Shown here one piece after another: positions 13,821-15,864 of a stretch of 15,864 nucleotides of DNA; positions within the stretch are counted from its first letter, which is position 1; the number at the start of each line of letters is the position of its first letter. The position numbers were made by a program, and so were the translations under genes. The notes under the pieces were generated by a model. That model saw only the letters and a program-made list of their open reading frames with translations. It was not told the DNA's origin and ran no database searches. The stretch lies in assembly GCA_005793295.1 (NCBI GenBank), contig SXSX01000247.1, positions 1 to 15,864 of the forward strand, in the 5' to 3' direction. Source of the stretch: Burkholderiales bacterium. Its GTDB lineage: Bacteria > Pseudomonadota > Gammaproteobacteria > Burkholderiales > Burkholderiaceae_C.

Positions 13821-15240
13821 ATCGCACTGTAAAGCACGCCCCCGCAGGACTTTGGCCGGGTCGGCTGTCTTCAACGGTAACCACCGCTCGGTGCTGCCGC
13901 GCAATCTCTAAAACAATCGGCAAGCCCAATCCCGAGCCATCGGCCTCTGTTCCCAAAGCGCGGTAAAACGGCTGAAAAACCAATTCTCGTTCCGCAGCGG
14001 GAACACCGGGCCCAGTATCTTCAACTTGCAAAACCAAGACCTTGCTAAACGGGTCGACCAAAACGCGCACCGTGATCATGGCCTGCTGATTTGGCAGCGC
14101 TAAGGTGTAATTGATCGCGTTGTCTACCAAGTTGCGAATCATTTCCTTTAACAAGGTGGGGTTGCCTTGCATCATGATGTTTTCGCTGGCTGGTTGAGCA
14201 CCTTCGTAACCCATGTCAATCTGCTTGTCCATCGCTCGTGGCAGGCAGTCTTTCACCACGTCAATCGTCAGGCGGGCGAGGTCACAGGCTTGGTGCGCCA
14301 ATACCGCGGCACTGCTTTCTGCCCGCGCCAAAGCCAATAACTGGTTGACCGTGTGGGTAGCCCGAATGCTAGACCTTCCAATGTGGCGCAACGACTGTTT
14401 GAGTTCTTCGGCGCTTGCGCCTTCGCGCTGTGCCAAGTCCGCCTGCATCCGTAATCCCGCCAAGGGCGTTTTCAGTTGGTGGGCTGCATCAGCCAAAAAG
14501 CGTTTTTGAGTTGCAATGGAGTCTTTCAAACGCATTAACAAATCATTCACCGAAGACACCAACGGCGCCACTTCCAACGGAACCGCCTCTACATCTAAAG
14601 GGCTTAAATCATCAGGGTTGCGGGCCCGAATACGCTCTTCCAAACGGTTCAACGGTTTAATCGCTTGCGCTAGGGCCAGCCACACCAGCAACACCGCCAG
14701 CGGCAACACCACGAACTGCGGCAGCATCACGCCTTTGACAATCTCAGTTGCCAAAACTGAGCGCTTATCCAAAGTTTCTGCAACTTGCACCAACGCGGGT
14801 GCGCTGTTGGGTACTTCGAGCTTGACCCACATGTAAGCCACTTTGAGGTCGGTTCCGCGAAACTCAATATCACGAACACGGATTTCACCAATGGGTGTTT
14901 TGTCGTCTTCTGGTGGCGTTGGTAATTCTCTTTCACCACTGAGGTATTCCCCTTTGGTGCCTAAGACTTGGTAGTACACCGTATCTAAATCATCGGCACG
15001 CAAGAGTTCTCGCGCGGGCTGAGGGAGTGCGAATTGTGCGGCGTTGTGTTGTACCGTAATCAGCTGGGCCAACGCTCCAACGTTGTATTCCAAGGCTCGG
15101 TCAAAAGGCTTGCCAGCAATCCCCTGAGCAACCAGCCACGTCAATACCAAACTCACCGGCCACAGCAAGAGGATGGGTGTGAGCATCCAATCCAGAATCT
15201 CGCCAAACAGCGAGCGCTGTTCGCTCTGGAAAATCTTCAT
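13801..15240 (-). CDS. Two-component sensor histidine kinase (TctE/QseC-like)
   Basis: A 479-aa inner-membrane sensor kinase. Helix 1 (about residues 19-39) and helix 2 (about 171-192) flank a periplasmic region of some 130 residues resembling the two-component sensor N-terminal domain of TctE-type kinases. A short HAMP-like linker follows, then the H-box FLADAAHQLKTPLAGLR with phospho-acceptor His254. The ATP-binding domain shows the N-box EMIRNLVDNAINYT (366-379), the G1 motif VEDTGPGVP (406-414), FYRALG, and GSGLGLPIV (435-443). All catalytic elements are present. TctE-type kinases often sense carboxylates, but the signal here cannot be read from the sequence. The ATG lies 3 bp after the response-regulator stop, so the pair is one operon. 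Its 3' end overlaps birA tail to tail by 20 bases. Confidence 0.92.
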   Translation of the reverse strand: MKIFQSEQRSLFGEILDWMLTPILLLWPVSLVLTWLVAQGIAGKPFDRALEYNVGALAQLITVQHNAAQFALPQPARELLRADDLDTVYYQVLGTKGEYLSGERELPTPPEDDKTPIGEIRVRDIEFRGTDLKVAYMWVKLEVPNSAPALVQVAETLDKRSVLATEIVKGVMLPQFVVLPLAVLLVWLALAQAIKPLNRLEERIRARNPDDLSPLDVEAVPLEVAPLVSSVNDLLMRLKDSIATQKRFLADAAHQLKTPLAGLRMQADLAQREGASAEELKQSLRHIGRSSIRATHTVNQLLALARAESSAAVLAHQACDLARLTIDVVKDCLPRAMDKQIDMGYEGAQPASENIMMQGNPTLLKEMIRNLVDNAINYTLALPNQQAMITVRVLVDPFSKVLVLQVEDTGPGVPAAERELVFQPFYRALGTEADGSGLGLPIVLEIARQHRAVVTVEDSRPGQSPAGACFTVRFSRAED

Positions 15241-15243
15241 TTT

Positions 15244-15864
15244 CTACGCTTGGATTTTTTCGAGGCAATAGCCCAAGCCACGCACTGTCGCAATTCGAAT
15301 GGGGCCTTTTTCTATCTTCTTGCGCAGTCGGTGGATATAGACCTCGATCGCGTTATTACTCACCTCTTCGCCCCACTCGCACAAGCGCTCCACCAGTTGG
15401 TCTTTACTCACTAGGCGGCCGGTTCGCTGAAGTAATACCTCTAAGAGTCCCAGCTCACGGGCTGAGAGCTCGACCATTTTTCCATCAATGGTGGCTACGC
15501 GCCCAGCCTGGTCATAGACCAACGGGCCATGTTTGATGTTGCTGCTATTGGCGCCCATACCACGGCGCACCAAAGCCCGTGCACGGGCTTCTAGTTCTTG
15601 CAAGCTAAACGGTTTGGCCATGTAGTCGTCAGCTCCATAGTCCAGCCCCTTGACGCGTTCTTCAACACTGTCGGCTGCCGTCAAAATCAAAACGGGAAGT
15701 GAGGAGCCCCGCGCACGAAGTTTTTTCAGCACTTCGAGTCCGTGCATTTTGGGCAAACCCAAATCCAAAATCAGCAAATCAAATTCCGTGTTGGTCATGA
15801 GGGCGGCATCGGCCTCGCTGCCACTGGCCACATGGTCGACCGCTGCGCCTGCGCCGCGCAGTGC
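15244..15864 (-). CDS. OmpR/PhoB-family response regulator, 5' end outside the window
   Basis: The visible 206 residues cover most of a DNA-binding response regulator that would act with the adjacent sensor kinase. The receiver domain shows the phospho-acceptor Asp in LLILDLGLP (residue 34 of the fragment), then LPVLILTAAD and the conserved Lys in MAKPFSL. The C-terminal winged helix includes LSARELGLLEVLL, the recognition helix NNAIEVYIHRLRKKIE, and the wing IRIATVRGLGYCLE. The frame runs open through the window edge at 15864, and the fragment begins inside the receiver (ALRGAGAAVDHVASG). About 18-20 N-terminal residues with the first acidic pair are therefore missing. An internal GTG at 15831 would cut the receiver fold and is not the start. 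Autoregulation of the operon is plausible but cannot be seen. Confidence 0.93.
   Translation of the reverse strand, partial: ALRGAGAAVDHVASGSEADAALMTNTEFDLLILDLGLPKMHGLEVLKKLRARGSSLPVLILTAADSVEERVKGLDYGADDYMAKPFSLQELEARARALVRRGMGANSSNIKHGPLVYDQAGRVATIDGKMVELSARELGLLEVLLQRTGRLVSKDQLVERLCEWGEEVSNNAIEVYIHRLRKKIEKGPIRIATVRGLGYCLEKIQA

Overview
The window looks like chromosome from a Gram-negative betaproteobacterium, most likely Burkholderiales and Comamonadaceae-like. This is inferred from the kind of housekeeping genes seen (a topoisomerase III with a C-terminal SWIB domain, a short SET-domain methyltransferase, a BirA without a DNA-binding domain, a TctE/QseC-like two-component pair) and from intermediate GC. 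No rRNA, tRNA or other marker gene fixes the taxon.

Layout. Positions 59-1457 (+) hold a class I glutamine amidotransferase of the peptidase C26 / PuuD-like type and a YqhA-family membrane protein. Positions 1592-7951 (+) hold a complete retinal phototrophy cassette: promoter, proteorhodopsin, a strong intrinsic terminator, then crtE, crtI, crtB, crtY and blh, whose reading frames all overlap. Positions 7942-12439 (-) hold an operon transcribed topB, cation diffusion facilitator, lysophospholipid-type acyltransferase, again with overlapping frames. After a 95-bp divergent gap, 12535-13820 (+) carries a SET-domain protein and biotin protein ligase. Positions 13801-15864 (-) carry a sensor kinase and its OmpR-type response regulator, the latter cut by the window edge.

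How the cassette works. CrtE makes geranylgeranyl diphosphate, CrtB condenses two into phytoene, CrtI desaturates it to lycopene, CrtY cyclises lycopene to beta-carotene, and Blh cleaves beta-carotene to retinal. Retinal binds the opsin at Lys246. The opsin has the Asp-Thr-Glu motif of outward proton pumps and Leu at the spectral-tuning position, so a green-absorbing light-driven proton pump is predicted. No ketolase, hydroxylase or IPP isomerase gene lies in the window, so the pathway as seen ends in retinal.

The best second-look items are these: the opsin is separated from the biosynthetic genes by a perfect 15-bp-stem terminator; hand-counted lines inside the cassette are much poorer in GC than flanking lines, suggesting transfer; and a SWIB-fused topoisomerase stands divergent to a SET methyltransferase across a short strand-asymmetric gap. 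The phototrophy system itself is a known type. I found no CRISPR array, insertion sequence or wholly new system.
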